Below are positions 7,777 to 16,818 of a stretch of DNA of 64,000 nt, one piece after another. The notes beneath the pieces are model-generated. The model was given only the letters and a program-made list of their open reading frames with translations. It did not search any database and was not told the origin of the DNA. The position numbers were made by a program, and so were the translations under genes. The stretch comes from Lachnospiraceae bacterium UBA1818. Its GTDB lineage: Bacteria; Bacillota; Clostridia; Lachnospirales; Lachnospiraceae. The DNA lies in assembly GCA_904419285.1 (NCBI GenBank), contig CAJFQZ010000007.1:62001-126000 (forward strand), read 5' to 3'. Each line of letters starts with the position of its first letter. Position 1 is the stretch's first letter.

Positions 7777-10140
7777 GTGAGGGAAGATGATAAAGTGATC
7801 CGGATATCGGTCAGAAACCTTGTCGAGTTTATCCTGAGAGAAGGAAGCATCGACAACAGGGTATCCGGAAGCATAGAAAAAGATGCGATGATCCTCGGCG
7901 GAAAGATGCATCGCAGGATACAGAGAAAAATGGGACCGGAATATCATGCGGAGGTCTCGCTGAAAACTCGGATTCCTGGTGAAGGGTATGTGCTTCAGGT
8001 CGAAGGACGTGCGGACGGGATCATCATCCGGGAACAGGAAGAAGAGCCGGATGTCACCATAGATGAGATAAAAGGCGTGTTCCGGGATCTGGAATATCTG
8101 GAAGCGCCGGTCAATGTCCATCTTGCCCAGGCAAAATGTTATGCGTATATCTATGCAGAGCAGAATAATCTGTCAGAGATCAGTGTCCAGATGACATATT
8201 GTCATCTGGACACTGAAGCGGTCAAACGGTTTGTACGGCATTATACGGCAGCAGAACTGAGAGACTGGTTTGAAGAGTTGATACGAAGTTATAAAAAATG
8301 GGCCGAATTTCAGATTCGCTGGAAAGAGGAAAGGGATGAATCGATCGGGCATGTGAACTTCCCGTTCCCCTACCGAAAAGGACAGTATGAACTGGCTGCA
8401 TCGGTTTATCGAACGATTTTGAGAAAGAAAAAGCTTTTTATCCAGGCGCCGACAGGAGTAGGAAAGACCATGTCAGTGATTTTCCCGGCAGTGAAGGCAG
8501 TCAAAGAGGGTCTGGGCGATAAAATATTTTATCTTACAGCAAAGACAATCACAAGGACAGTCGCGGAACAGGCCTTCCGGACTCTGAAAGAACAAGGATT
8601 AAAGTTTAAAGTCATTACGCTGACGGCGAAAGAAAAAATATGTTTCTGCGAAGAAACAGAGTGCAACCCGGATGCCTGTCCCTATGCGGACGGGCATTTC
8701 GACAGGGTGAATGATGCCGTGTTTGATATGATCACAGCGCAGGAGGATTTCAGCAGGGAATCTCTGGAAAGACAGGCGAGGAAGCACCGGGTCTGTCCTT
8801 TTGAGTTATCTTTGGACGTTTCTGTCTGGATGGATGCTGTTATCTGTGATTATAATTATGTATTTGATCCGAACGCGCACCTGAAACGATTCTTTTCCGA
8901 AGGAGGAAACAGCGGGTACCTTTTCCTCATTGATGAGGCGCATAATCTGGTCGAACGGGGAAGAGAGATGTACAGCGCGGTGCTGTACAAGGAGGATCTG
9001 CTGGAAGCTAAACGCAGCGTTAAAAAGACAGATGCCAGACTGACAAGACGGCTGGATGAGACCAACAGGATTTTGCTTGAACTGAAGAGGGAATGTGAGT
9101 CGTACAGGGTCCTGGAAAGCGTTTCACATCTTGCGCTGAAGCTGATGAATCTCCTCACGGAGATGGAACGTTTTCTTGAAGAGTACCGCGAAGGTGAAGA
9201 GCGTGAGGTTATCCTGAACCTGTATTTTCAGGTGAGGGATTTTCTCAATATTCATGACATCCTGGATGAAAATTATGTGATATACAGTGAACTGGAGTCG
9301 GATGGGAGATTCAAGGTAAAATTATTCTGCGTGAATCCCGCTGCTAATCTGCAGAGCTTCCTGGCCCAGGGAAACAGCACTGTCTTTTTCTCTGCGACAC
9401 TGCTTCCGATTCAGTATTATAAAAAACTGCTCTCTGTTGAAACGGATGATTATGCTGTCTATGCAGAGTCTCCTTTTCCGGAAGAAAACAGGCTCCTTCT
9501 GATCGGCGGGGATGTAAGCACAAAATATACCCTCCGGGGCCGTTCAATGTACCGCCGCATAGCAGAATATATTTCTGCTGTGGAAAGATCTCAAAGAGGA
9601 AATTATATGATCTTTTTTCCTTCCTATAGATTTATGGAAGATGTGTATGTGGAATTCACGGAACTTGCACCTGATGCGGATACAGTGGTTCAGACACAGT
9701 TTATGAATGAAAAAGAAAGGGAAGATTTCCTTGAAAGATTTGAGATTTCGGACAATGGGACCAGTCTGATCGGCTTTTGCGTTATGGGCGGGATCTTTTC
9801 CGAAGGGATCGATCTCGCTGCCGACCGTCTGATCGGGGCTGTGGTGGTTGGCACAGGGCTTCCGCAGGTATGCAGCGAGCGGGAGATCGTGAAAAAGTAT
9901 TTTGATTCGAGAGGGACGCGCGGCTTTGACTATGCGTATCTCTATCCTGGTATGAACAAGGTGCTTCAGTCTGCCGGGAGAGTGATCCGGACAGAAGAGG
10001 ATCGAGGCGTTATTCTCCTCCTGGATGACCGTTTCCGCCAAAAGCAGTATCAGGACCTGTTTCCAAGAGAATGGAAAGTCAGCAGGATCTGCCGTGTTGA
10101 CGAAATAGAGCAGGCGGTGAAGGAGTTCTGGAAAGAATGA
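7777..10140 (+). CDS. PD-(D/E)XK nuclease fused to XPD/DinG-type helicase
   Basis: A 787-residue fusion. Residues 1-180 look like a RecB/Cas4-type nuclease: His45, Asp80 in GRADG, Glu97-Ile-Lys99, and a QxxxY motif (Gln118 to Tyr122). Residues about 190-787 are a superfamily 2 XPD/DinG-like helicase, with Walker A APTGVGKT (224-231), four cysteines around 289-301 fit for an Fe-S cluster, a DEAH box and a C-terminal motif ending QSAGRVIRTEEDRG. It is likely a DNA repair or recombination motor that cuts and unwinds; the partner and substrate are unknown. The start is a GTG at 7777; a second GTG at 7795 is possible. A 12-bp inverted repeat spans its stop codon. Confidence 0.85.
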   Translation: MREDDKVIRISVRNLVEFILREGSIDNRVSGSIEKDAMILGGKMHRRIQRKMGPEYHAEVSLKTRIPGEGYVLQVEGRADGIIIREQEEEPDVTIDEIKGVFRDLEYLEAPVNVHLAQAKCYAYIYAEQNNLSEISVQMTYCHLDTEAVKRFVRHYTAAELRDWFEELIRSYKKWAEFQIRWKEERDESIGHVNFPFPYRKGQYELAASVYRTILRKKKLFIQAPTGVGKTMSVIFPAVKAVKEGLGDKIFYLTAKTITRTVAEQAFRTLKEQGLKFKVITLTAKEKICFCEETECNPDACPYADGHFDRVNDAVFDMITAQEDFSRESLERQARKHRVCPFELSLDVSVWMDAVICDYNYVFDPNAHLKRFFSEGGNSGYLFLIDEAHNLVERGREMYSAVLYKEDLLEAKRSVKKTDARLTRRLDETNRILLELKRECESYRVLESVSHLALKLMNLLTEMERFLEEYREGEEREVILNLYFQVRDFLNIHDILDENYVIYSELESDGRFKVKLFCVNPAANLQSFLAQGNSTVFFSATLLPIQYYKKLLSVETDDYAVYAESPFPEENRLLLIGGDVSTKYTLRGRSMYRRIAEYISAVERSQRGNYMIFFPSYRFMEDVYVEFTELAPDADTVVQTQFMNEKEREDFLERFEISDNGTSLIGFCVMGGIFSEGIDLAADRLIGAVVVGTGLPQVCSEREIVKKYFDSRGTRGFDYAYLYPGMNKVLQSAGRVIRTEEDRGVILLLDDRFRQKQYQDLFPREWKVSRICRVDEIEQAVKEFWKE

Positions 10141-10185
10141 TCTGCGCAGAGTCATGATGATCACTGCAGGAGTATCATTCTTTCC
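10130..10185. repeat. 12-bp inverted repeat between convergent genes
   Basis: GGAAAGAATGAT (10130-10141) and ATCATTCTTTCC (10174-10185) are perfect complements around a 32-base loop and span the helicase stop codon. It sits between the convergent helicase and LysR genes and may act as a weak two-way transcript end, though no T run follows on either strand. Confidence 0.5.
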
Positions 10186-10195
10186 GGAAAAGAAG

Positions 10196-11086
10196 TCATT
10201 GCTCCGCTGGTTTAAAATAGCTGAGAAATTCATTGGCGGCGCGGGAGAGGGGAAGATGCTCGTTGTATGCGATGACAAGCTCTCTCTCGGGCAGCTCTTC
10301 CTTTGTCTCAAGGACGTGGATTCCTTCTGTTTTGTCTGAGATGCAGTAATCGGGGATAAATGCGATGCCCAGTCCGATTCGGGCGAGGTCAATGAGCAGG
10401 TCATTGCTCGTAAGTTCGATCTCGGGCACCAGATCCAGCTGATGCTGCTGGAACAGACGGTGAAGGAATTCATTTGTGGTGCTGTTTTTATCAAGCATCA
10501 GGATCGGATATTTAATGATCTGGCGGAATGAAAGCTTTTCCCCCTTCAGTTCGGGATAAGTATCGCCGGCGATAAACACGTCTTTGAATTTTTTAATATG
10601 GATAATGCTGGAGACGCTGCCAAGGTAATTGTTCGGGTAATTTACGACAATTAGATCTACGAGACCGTTTTTCAACAGTTCTGTACACTTGACAGAGGTC
10701 TGGTTAATGACTTTGATGTGGGCGTTCGGGAAAGCTTTGTGGAAACGCTCCAGGTATGGGATGAGGAAATATCGGCAGATCGTATCGCTTGCCCCGATCC
10801 GTATCTGTCCACCGGTGGATGCGGCTTCCAGCAGCTGAGCTTCCCCCTTCTGAATCAGGTTCATGGCCGGTTCGATATGGCGCATCAGGATTTCTCCTTC
10901 CGGAGTAAGCTGCACTTTTTTCGTGCTCCTGATAAAAAGTGTCTGATCCAGTTTCCTCTCAAGTGTCTTGATGGACTGGCTTACAGCGGACTGCGAGATG
11001 AAAAGCTGTTTGGATGCTTCTGAAAAGTTCAGCGTGGAGGCAACGTGGTAAAAGACTTTATACAGCTCATAATTTATATCTATCAT
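10196..11086 (-). CDS. LysR-family transcriptional regulator
   Basis: A 296-residue LysR-type activator/repressor. The N-terminal winged helix (residues about 1-62) contains the recognition stretch ASKQLFISQSAVSQSIKTLE, followed by a linker helix and a two-lobed substrate-binding domain beginning RIGASDTICRYFLIPYLERF. The effector cannot be read from the sequence; the closest-looking relatives are the CysB/CysL and aromatic-acid groups, which is only a resemblance. The gene is divergent from the DUF1461 gene, its usual place for autoregulation. GGAGG precedes the start. The regulated genes may lie elsewhere. Confidence 0.88.
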   Translation of the reverse strand: MIDINYELYKVFYHVASTLNFSEASKQLFISQSAVSQSIKTLERKLDQTLFIRSTKKVQLTPEGEILMRHIEPAMNLIQKGEAQLLEAASTGGQIRIGASDTICRYFLIPYLERFHKAFPNAHIKVINQTSVKCTELLKNGLVDLIVVNYPNNYLGSVSSIIHIKKFKDVFIAGDTYPELKGEKLSFRQIIKYPILMLDKNSTTNEFLHRLFQQHQLDLVPEIELTSNDLLIDLARIGLGIAFIPDYCISDKTEGIHVLETKEELPERELVIAYNEHLPLSRAANEFLSYFKPAEQ

Positions 11087-11115
11087 TATTAGACCTCCTA
11101 ATAAAAACTGGTTGT

Positions 11116-11144
11116 ATTATAAGATAAATTCTATAAAAATACAA
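11116..11144 (-). promoter_or_regulatory. Promoter of the LysR gene within a TTGTAT/ATACAA palindrome
   Basis: On the minus strand TTGTAT and TATAAT are 17 bases apart. The same stretch forms a dyad on both strands (TTGTAT at 11112 and ATACAA at 11139), the kind of T-N11-A-rich site LysR proteins bind, so autoregulation is likely (inference). Confidence 0.65.
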
Positions 11145-11179
11145 TCAGATATTGACACAGAAGAAAGGAATACAGCAAA

Positions 11180-11890
11180 ATGAAGAAAATCCAATGGGGT
11201 GCCGGAATCATTCTGGCGTTTTCGGTTATCATCATCCTGCTTATATCAAGCTTTGAAACTGCCATGTATTCGGATTTCGGAGTATACGAAAGAGAATATG
11301 AAAAATATGATGTATTAGATGACCTGGGTATGACAATGGAAGATACAATGCATGTTACAAGAGAGATGATGGCATACTTGAGAGGCGACAGAGATGTTTT
11401 ATCCGTTGAGACTACGGTAGAGGGAAGACAGCAGGATTTTTTTAATGAGCAGGACCGGTTTCATATGGCTGAGGTGAGGGATCTGTTTATCGGAGGGCTT
11501 GACCTCCGGCTTGGAGCGTGCGCGGCTGCGGTTTTATGCATCCTCATCCTGATCTTTCTGAGGGCGGACTGGAGAAAGATCGTTCCCAGATCCTACTGGA
11601 TCGTTTTGGCGGTGATTGGCGTGCTCCTGGCGGTTTTTGCGGCTGCTGCGGTGATCGACTTCAATGCTGTGTTTGTTGGATTTCATCATATCTTTTTTGA
11701 CAATGATCTGTGGCTGTTCGATCCGGCGGAAGATTATATGATCCGAATGCTGCCGGAGGGGCTGTTTGCGGATATGGTGGTGAGGATCGGCGTTCTGTTT
11801 GCGGGAGGGATGATCGTGCTGTTTATACTGAGCATGCTTCCGGGGATCCTGGAACGAAAGAAAATTAGAAAAACTTATAATAAACTTTAA
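11180..11890 (+). CDS. DUF1461 (TIGR01906) integral membrane protein
   Basis: A 236-residue membrane protein of the TIGR01906/DUF1461 family. One N-terminal helix (about 7-25) is followed by a soluble segment of roughly 80 residues, then three helices near 110-127, 138-162 and 203-222. The family signature FHHIFFDNDLWLFDP lies between the last two helices. Function is unknown for the whole family. It is divergent from the LysR gene and followed by purL with its own promoter. GAAAGGAAT precedes the start. Confidence 0.8.
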   Translation: MKKIQWGAGIILAFSVIIILLISSFETAMYSDFGVYEREYEKYDVLDDLGMTMEDTMHVTREMMAYLRGDRDVLSVETTVEGRQQDFFNEQDRFHMAEVRDLFIGGLDLRLGACAAAVLCILILIFLRADWRKIVPRSYWIVLAVIGVLLAVFAAAAVIDFNAVFVGFHHIFFDNDLWLFDPAEDYMIRMLPEGLFADMVVRIGVLFAGGMIVLFILSMLPGILERKKIRKTYNKL

Positions 11891-11899
11891 TTATATTAA

Positions 11900-11929
11900 T
11901 TGTACTAATGAAGAAAAGTGTGGTACGAT
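11900..11929 (+). promoter_or_regulatory. Promoter of purL
   Basis: TTGTAC and TACGAT are spaced 18 bases apart, with a leader of about 65 bases. No purine (G-box) riboswitch fold is visible in the leader. Confidence 0.55.
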
Positions 11930-11998
11930 ATGATTAATATAATGATGCTTAAGTGTGCAGGCCTTCTGCATGCAAATTTCATTCAAAGGAGAGAGCCT

Positions 11999-14900
11999 AT
12001 GAGTAATGTAAAGCGCGTATATGTAGAAAAGAAACCTGAGTTTGCCGTTGCGGCGAAAGAGCTCAGACATGAGATCCGTCATTATCTCGGAATCACCGAT
12101 GTCACGGGTGTGCGTGTACTGATCCGCTATGATGCGGAAAACATTTCTGAAGAGACTTTCAGGAAAGCCTGCAGAGGCGTATTTGCGGAGCCTCCTGTGG
12201 ATATCCTGTACGAAGAGACCTTCCCTGTGAATGAGGGGGACAGAGCATTTTCTGTAGAATTTCTTCCGGGACAGTTTGATCAGCGTGCAGATTCCGCGGA
12301 GCAGTGCATCCGTTTTATTAAAGAAGATGAGACTCCCGTCATCCGGACGGCAACCACATATGTGATCGAGGGCGCGATTTCGGACGACGAATTCCAGGCT
12401 GTCAAGAACCACTGCATCAATCCGGTGGATTCCCGGGAGGCGGCAGAGGAAAAGCCGGAGACACTTGTGACAGTCTTTGATGAGCCGGAAGACATCAAAG
12501 TGTTTGACGGGTTCCAGGATATGGAAGAGGAAGAGCTTAAGAAGCTCTATGATTCTCTTGGACTGGCAATGACATTCAAGGATTTCCAGCATATCCAGAA
12601 TTATTTTCATGGAGAAGAACACCGCGACCCGACAATGACAGAAATCCGCGTCCTTGATACGTACTGGTCTGATCACTGCCGTCACACAACATTTTCAACT
12701 GAGCTGAAAAATGTGATCTTCGATGAAGGTGATTACAGGGATACGATCATGGATACTTACAGGCAGTATCTGAATGACCACAGCGAGATATTTGCCGGAA
12801 GAGAGGACAAGTTCGTGTGCCTGATGGATCTTGCCCTGATGGCTATGCGGCGTCTGAAGAGAGAGGGAAAACTGGCGGATCAGGAGGAGTCGGATGAGAT
12901 CAATGCCTGCAGTATTGTCGTGCCGATCAAGGTGGATGACAAAGAAGAAGAGTGGCTGATCAACTTTAAAAATGAGACGCATAATCATCCGACAGAGATC
13001 GAGCCGTTCGGCGGAGCTGCGACCTGTCTCGGCGGGGCAATCCGTGACCCGCTCTCAGGAAGGACGTACGTATATCAGGCGATGCGTGTGACGGGAGCTG
13101 CTGATCCGACAGTATCAGTGAAGAATACAATGAAGGGAAAACTTCCTCAGAAGAAACTTGTACGTGAGGCGGCTCACGGATACAGCTCATACGGTAATCA
13201 GATCGGACTTGCAACCGGCGCCGTTAAGGAAATCTATCATCCGGATTATGTCGCTAAGCGAATGGAGATCGGAGCGGTGCTCGGCGCTGCGCCGCGCCGT
13301 GCCGTGATCCGAGAGAATTCTGATCCGGGAGATATTATCATTCTTCTCGGCGGACGAACAGGCCGCGATGGCTGCGGCGGCGCGACAGGTTCATCAAAGG
13401 TTCATACAGAGGAATCCATAGAGACCTGCGGCGCTGAAGTCCAGAAGGGAAATCCTCCGACGGAGAGAAAGATCCAGAGACTGTTCCGCAGAGAAGAAGT
13501 CAGCCGTCTGATCAAAAAGTGCAATGATTTCGGAGCAGGCGGTGTGTCCGTCGCAATCGGAGAGCTGGCGGACGGTCTTCGTGTCGAACTGGACAAAGTT
13601 CCGAAAAAGTATGCCGGACTGGATGGAACAGAGATCGCGATCTCGGAATCTCAGGAGAGGATGGCTGTTGTTGTCGATCCGAAAGATGCTGAACAGTTTA
13701 TGAAATATGCAAAAGAAGAGAATCTTGAGGCTACAGAAGTGGCGGTCGTTACAGAGTCTCCGCGCCTTGTTCTTGTTTGGAGAGGAAAGGAGATCGTCAA
13801 TATCTCGAGAGCATTCCTGAATACGAACGGCGCACATCAGGAAACTGATGTGGAAGTGGAGATGCCGAGCCGGGCTGACAGTCTCTTTAACCGGCAGGAG
13901 ATCGGCGACGTGAGAGAAAAATGGCTGTCTACACTTGCGGATCTGAATGTCTGCTCACAGAAAGGACTTGTGGAAATGTTTGACGGTTCTATCGGCGCCG
14001 GCTCTGTATTCATGCCGCACGGTGGAAAGTATCAGATGACCGAGACACAGGCAATGGTCGCAAAAGTGCCTGTCCTGCATGGAAAGACGGACAGTGTGTC
14101 CATGATGAGTTTTGGATTTGATCCCTATCTGTCAAGCTGGAGTCCGTATCACGGAGCTGTTTATGCCGTGACAGAATCCGTGGCGAAAATCGTCGCTGCG
14201 GGCGGAGACTACAGAAAGATCCGCTTTACTTTCCAGGAATATTTCAGAAGGATGACAGAAGATCCGAAGAGATGGAGCCAGCCGTTCGCAGCTCTGCTGG
14301 GAGCGTATGCAGCACAGATCGGATTTGGCCTTCCGTCGATCGGCGGAAAGGACAGTATGTCGGGAACATTCCAGGATATCGATGTGCCGCCCACACTTGT
14401 ATCCTTTGCGGTTGATATGGCTGTAGAGAAGGATATCATCACTCCGGAGCTGAAGAAAGCAGGAAACAAGCTTGTATGGCTCAGGATCGAGAGAGATGAG
14501 GATGATCTTCCGGTATACAGCAGTGTTATGGAACAGTATGGGAAGTTTACCGAGGATATCAGGAACGGAAGGGTCATTTCAGCATATGCGCTTGACCGGC
14601 ATGGAGTCATCGCGGCAGTGAGCAAGATGGCGTTCGGAAATGCAATGGGAGTGAAACTGGAGCACAATATGGATCCTCGTGATCTGTTTGCGCCCGCGTT
14701 TGGAGATATTATTGCGGAAGTTCCGGACGGCCAGACAGGCAGTCTTGCCATCACCTACACCGTGATCGGAGAGGTTACAGAGAACGGCAGGTTCGAATAC
14801 GGAAATACAGAGATCAGTCTTGCTGAGGCTGAAAAGGCCTGGACAGGAACACTGGAGCAGGTATTTGCAACAAAATCTCCGTCAGATTCACAGGAGCCGG

Positions 14901-15754
14901 TGGAGGAAAAGATTTATCATTCTGCAGGGGTTCACATCTGCAGCCATAAGATCGCGCAGCCGACTGTATTTATTCCCGTATTCCCGGGTACAAACTGTGA
15001 ATATGACAGCGCAAGGGCTTTTGAGCGCGCCGGCGCAAAGGTGATCACAAAAGTATTCCGGAATCTTGACGCGGAAGATATCAGGGCATCGGTTGATGAG
15101 TTTGAGAAAGCGATCAGCCAGGCACAGATGATCATGTTCCCGGGCGGGTTCAGCGCCGGAGATGAGCCGGATGGTTCTGCGAAGTTTTTTGCCACTGCGT
15201 TCCAGAACGCAAAGATCAAGGAAGCGGTAGAAAAACTGCTCAATGAACGAGATGGTCTTGCACTGGGAATCTGTAACGGTTTCCAGGCTCTGATCAAACT
15301 CGGCCTTGTGCCGTACGGAGAGATCGTCGGCCAGGCAGAAGATTCTCCGACACTGACTTATAACACGATCGGACGCCACATCTCCAAGATGGTCTATACG
15401 AAGGTTGTGTCAGACAAATCTCCATGGCTTCAGGGAGCAGAACTGGGCGGCGTCTATACGAATCCGGCGTCTCATGGCGAGGGAAGATTTGTGGCAGGAG
15501 GAGAATGGCTTGACAAGCTCTTTGAGAACGGTCAGGTTGCTACTCAGTACTGTGACCCGGAGGGAAATGTCTCCATGTCAGAAGAATGGAATGTGAATGG
15601 ATCCTACCGGGCGATCGAGGGAATAACCAGCCCAGACGGCAGGGTGCTCGGAAAGATGGCACATGCAGAACGGCGCGGAGATTCTGTTGCTGTCAACATT
15701 TATGGAGAACAGGATATGAAGATCTTTGAATCCGGAGTAAATTATTTTAAGTAA
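11999..15754 (+). CDS. purL: Phosphoribosylformylglycinamidine synthase, single-chain clade II
   Basis: Fourth step of purine synthesis: FGAR, glutamine and ATP give FGAM. This is the large one-chain form (1251 residues) found in clostridia and related anaerobes, with the synthetase halves first and the glutaminase last. The glutaminase nucleophile is Cys1092 in GICNGFQ and the partner histidine is His1159 in SHGEGRF. The central part has HNHPTEIEPFGGAATCLGGAIRD and a GGKDSMSGTF loop. The start at 11999 has AAAGGAGAG upstream; an upstream ATG at 11918 lies within the promoter. It stands alone here, away from other pur genes except purA at 29.4 kb. Confidence 0.95.
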   Translation: MSNVKRVYVEKKPEFAVAAKELRHEIRHYLGITDVTGVRVLIRYDAENISEETFRKACRGVFAEPPVDILYEETFPVNEGDRAFSVEFLPGQFDQRADSAEQCIRFIKEDETPVIRTATTYVIEGAISDDEFQAVKNHCINPVDSREAAEEKPETLVTVFDEPEDIKVFDGFQDMEEEELKKLYDSLGLAMTFKDFQHIQNYFHGEEHRDPTMTEIRVLDTYWSDHCRHTTFSTELKNVIFDEGDYRDTIMDTYRQYLNDHSEIFAGREDKFVCLMDLALMAMRRLKREGKLADQEESDEINACSIVVPIKVDDKEEEWLINFKNETHNHPTEIEPFGGAATCLGGAIRDPLSGRTYVYQAMRVTGAADPTVSVKNTMKGKLPQKKLVREAAHGYSSYGNQIGLATGAVKEIYHPDYVAKRMEIGAVLGAAPRRAVIRENSDPGDIIILLGGRTGRDGCGGATGSSKVHTEESIETCGAEVQKGNPPTERKIQRLFRREEVSRLIKKCNDFGAGGVSVAIGELADGLRVELDKVPKKYAGLDGTEIAISESQERMAVVVDPKDAEQFMKYAKEENLEATEVAVVTESPRLVLVWRGKEIVNISRAFLNTNGAHQETDVEVEMPSRADSLFNRQEIGDVREKWLSTLADLNVCSQKGLVEMFDGSIGAGSVFMPHGGKYQMTETQAMVAKVPVLHGKTDSVSMMSFGFDPYLSSWSPYHGAVYAVTESVAKIVAAGGDYRKIRFTFQEYFRRMTEDPKRWSQPFAALLGAYAAQIGFGLPSIGGKDSMSGTFQDIDVPPTLVSFAVDMAVEKDIITPELKKAGNKLVWLRIERDEDDLPVYSSVMEQYGKFTEDIRNGRVISAYALDRHGVIAAVSKMAFGNAMGVKLEHNMDPRDLFAPAFGDIIAEVPDGQTGSLAITYTVIGEVTENGRFEYGNTEISLAEAEKAWTGTLEQVFATKSPSDSQEPVEEKIYHSAGVHICSHKIAQPTVFIPVFPGTNCEYDSARAFERAGAKVITKVFRNLDAEDIRASVDEFEKAISQAQMIMFPGGFSAGDEPDGSAKFFATAFQNAKIKEAVEKLLNERDGLALGICNGFQALIKLGLVPYGEIVGQAEDSPTLTYNTIGRHISKMVYTKVVSDKSPWLQGAELGGVYTNPASHGEGRFVAGGEWLDKLFENGQVATQYCDPEGNVSMSEEWNVNGSYRAIEGITSPDGRVLGKMAHAERRGDSVAVNIYGEQDMKIFESGVNYFK

Positions 15755-15765
15755 TCATGGCAAAA

Positions 15766-15806
15766 TGCGGGGATATGCCGGTGCAGACAGCGTCGGTATC
15801 CCCGCA
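15766..15806 (+). terminator. Hairpin after purL, possible terminator
   Basis: A perfect 10-bp stem TGCGGGGATA with TATCCCCGCA and an inner pairing CCG/CGG. The following bases (ATTAAAG) lack a strong T run, so termination is probable but not certain. Confidence 0.5.
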
Positions 15807-15862
15807 ATTAAAGCACTTGAAGGAATTGTTTAAAAAAATTTGAAAATTTATTAAAAAAAGTG

Positions 15863-15892
15863 TTGACATATGCCGGAATATGATAGTATAAT
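15863..15892 (+). promoter_or_regulatory. Strong promoter of the tRNA-Val/tRNA-Met unit
   Basis: Consensus TTGACA and TATAAT are spaced 18 bases apart, about 45 bases ahead of the first tRNA. Confidence 0.85.
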
Positions 15893-15936
15893 AGCAAAGC
15901 GGGTTGCGGGAAAGCAATAAAAACCGCAGAGAATAT

Positions 15937-16009
15937 GGGGTCTTAGCTCAGCTGGGAGAGCATCTGCCTTACAAGCAGAGGGTCATAGGTTCGAGCCCTA
16001 TAGGCCCCA
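15937..16009 (+). tRNA. tRNA-Val (UAC)
   Basis: A full 73-base cloverleaf: acceptor GGGGTCT pairs with AGGCCCC, the D arm is AGCTC...GAGC, the anticodon loop CTTACAA gives anticodon TAC, and the T arm carries GTTCGAG. CCA is not encoded. Confidence 0.93.
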
Positions 16010-16029
16010 TATAAAACCTAATTTCATAT

Positions 16030-16103
16030 GGCGGAATAGCTCAGTTGGCTAGAGCACACGGTTCATACCCGTGGTGTCGCTGGTTCAAATCCAGTTTCCG
16101 CTA
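16030..16103 (+). tRNA. tRNA-Met (CAU), elongator type
   Basis: A 74-base cloverleaf with acceptor GGCGGAA pairing with TTCCGCT (one G-T pair), anticodon loop TTCATAC and a GTTCAAA T loop. The first acceptor pair is a normal G-T/G-C type pair rather than the mismatch of initiator tRNA, and the anticodon stem lacks the three G-C pairs of initiators, so I call it the elongator. A CAU-tRNA modified to read Ile AUA is less likely. Confidence 0.85.
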
Positions 16104-16110
16104 CTCAGAG

Positions 16111-16140
16111 ACGCCGGAATTTTCCGGCGTTTTTCTTTTT
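16111..16140 (+). terminator. Terminator of the tRNA unit
   Basis: A 9-bp stem ACGCCGGAA with TTCCGGCGT and a 2-base centre, followed by TTTTCTTTTT. Confidence 0.9.
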
Positions 16141-16147
16141 CTGTATA

Positions 16148-16176
16148 TTGCCGGGAAGAATGGAATAAGATAAAAT
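16148..16176 (+). promoter_or_regulatory. Possible promoter of the acidic membrane protein gene
   Basis: TTGCCG and TAAAAT are spaced 17 bases apart, about 45 bases before the start codon at 16223. Confidence 0.4.
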
Positions 16177-16222
16177 TTTGTGATAGAATGTTCAAAACAC
16201 GATCACTGCGGAGGATAAAAGA

Positions 16223-16816
16223 ATGAATAAACAGCTGATGCACATTTTACGGATCCTTCTGGGAGGATATATAATTTTTGTCGGAATACGTCTTTTGATA
16301 CAGGTGACAGATCAAGATCCGAGCAACAGGATCCTGCTGTCAGCCTTTGCAACTGTTTTAACGCTGTCAGGGGCGGTATCTGTGATCTATTCCGGAAGGA
16401 AGCTCTGGTCTATGCTCAAGCCTGAGGAGGATGTGGTGGAAGAATCCGGAGACAGGACAGCGGACGAGGCGGAGAGAAAGCGCGCGGCAGAGAAGAGAAA
16501 AGGGAGGCCTGCAATGGTAGACATTTCAGTTTCCGGCAGTTTTGAGGAGGAGAAAAACGAAGAAAAAGTGAAAGAGGTTCCGCAGAACAAAGAGGAGGAG
16601 AACCGTGATAAGGATGCGGACAGTCAGGAAAAAGAGGATGACGGGAATGCGGGCCGGGCGGATGACGCGGCAAAGTCTGAAACAGCGGCCACAGACGGGA
16701 TAAAGGAGAAGAAGCCGGACAGCGGAGAGAAAGAAGAGGACGATACGGAAGAAGCACGGCAGGAGGAAGAGACGGAGATATTAGAGGAACTGGAAACAGA
16801 TTATGAGGAGATGTGA
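16223..16816 (+). CDS. Unknown membrane protein with long acidic tail
   Basis: I do not recognise a family. The first 65 residues hold two hydrophobic helices (about 8-27 and 37-57); the remaining 130 residues are a low-complexity tail, very rich in Glu, Lys, Asp and Ala and probably disordered. A bipartite motif of basic residues ([13 protein letters not shown]) sits just after the membrane part. A clear GGAGG site precedes the ATG. The gene ends 2 bases before the ispF start and may be cotranscribed, but nothing else links the two functions. Confidence 0.75.
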   Translation: MNKQLMHILRILLGGYIIFVGIRLLIQVTDQDPSNRILLSAFATVLTLSGAVSVIYSGRKLWSMLKPEEDVVEESGDRTADEAERKRAAEKRKGRPAMVDISVSGSFEEEKNEEKVKEVPQNKEEENRDKDADSQEKEDDGNAGRADDAAKSETAATDGIKEKKPDSGEKEEDDTEEARQEEETEILEELETDYEEM

Positions 16817-16818
16817 TT

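Noticed and set aside
11152-11157. TTGACA ahead of the DUF1461 gene as a promoter
   Set aside because: The start codon is only 22 bases away, leaving no room for a -10 box and ribosome site.
11930-11998. Purine riboswitch before purL
   Set aside because: The leader is too short and lacks the conserved three-stem core.
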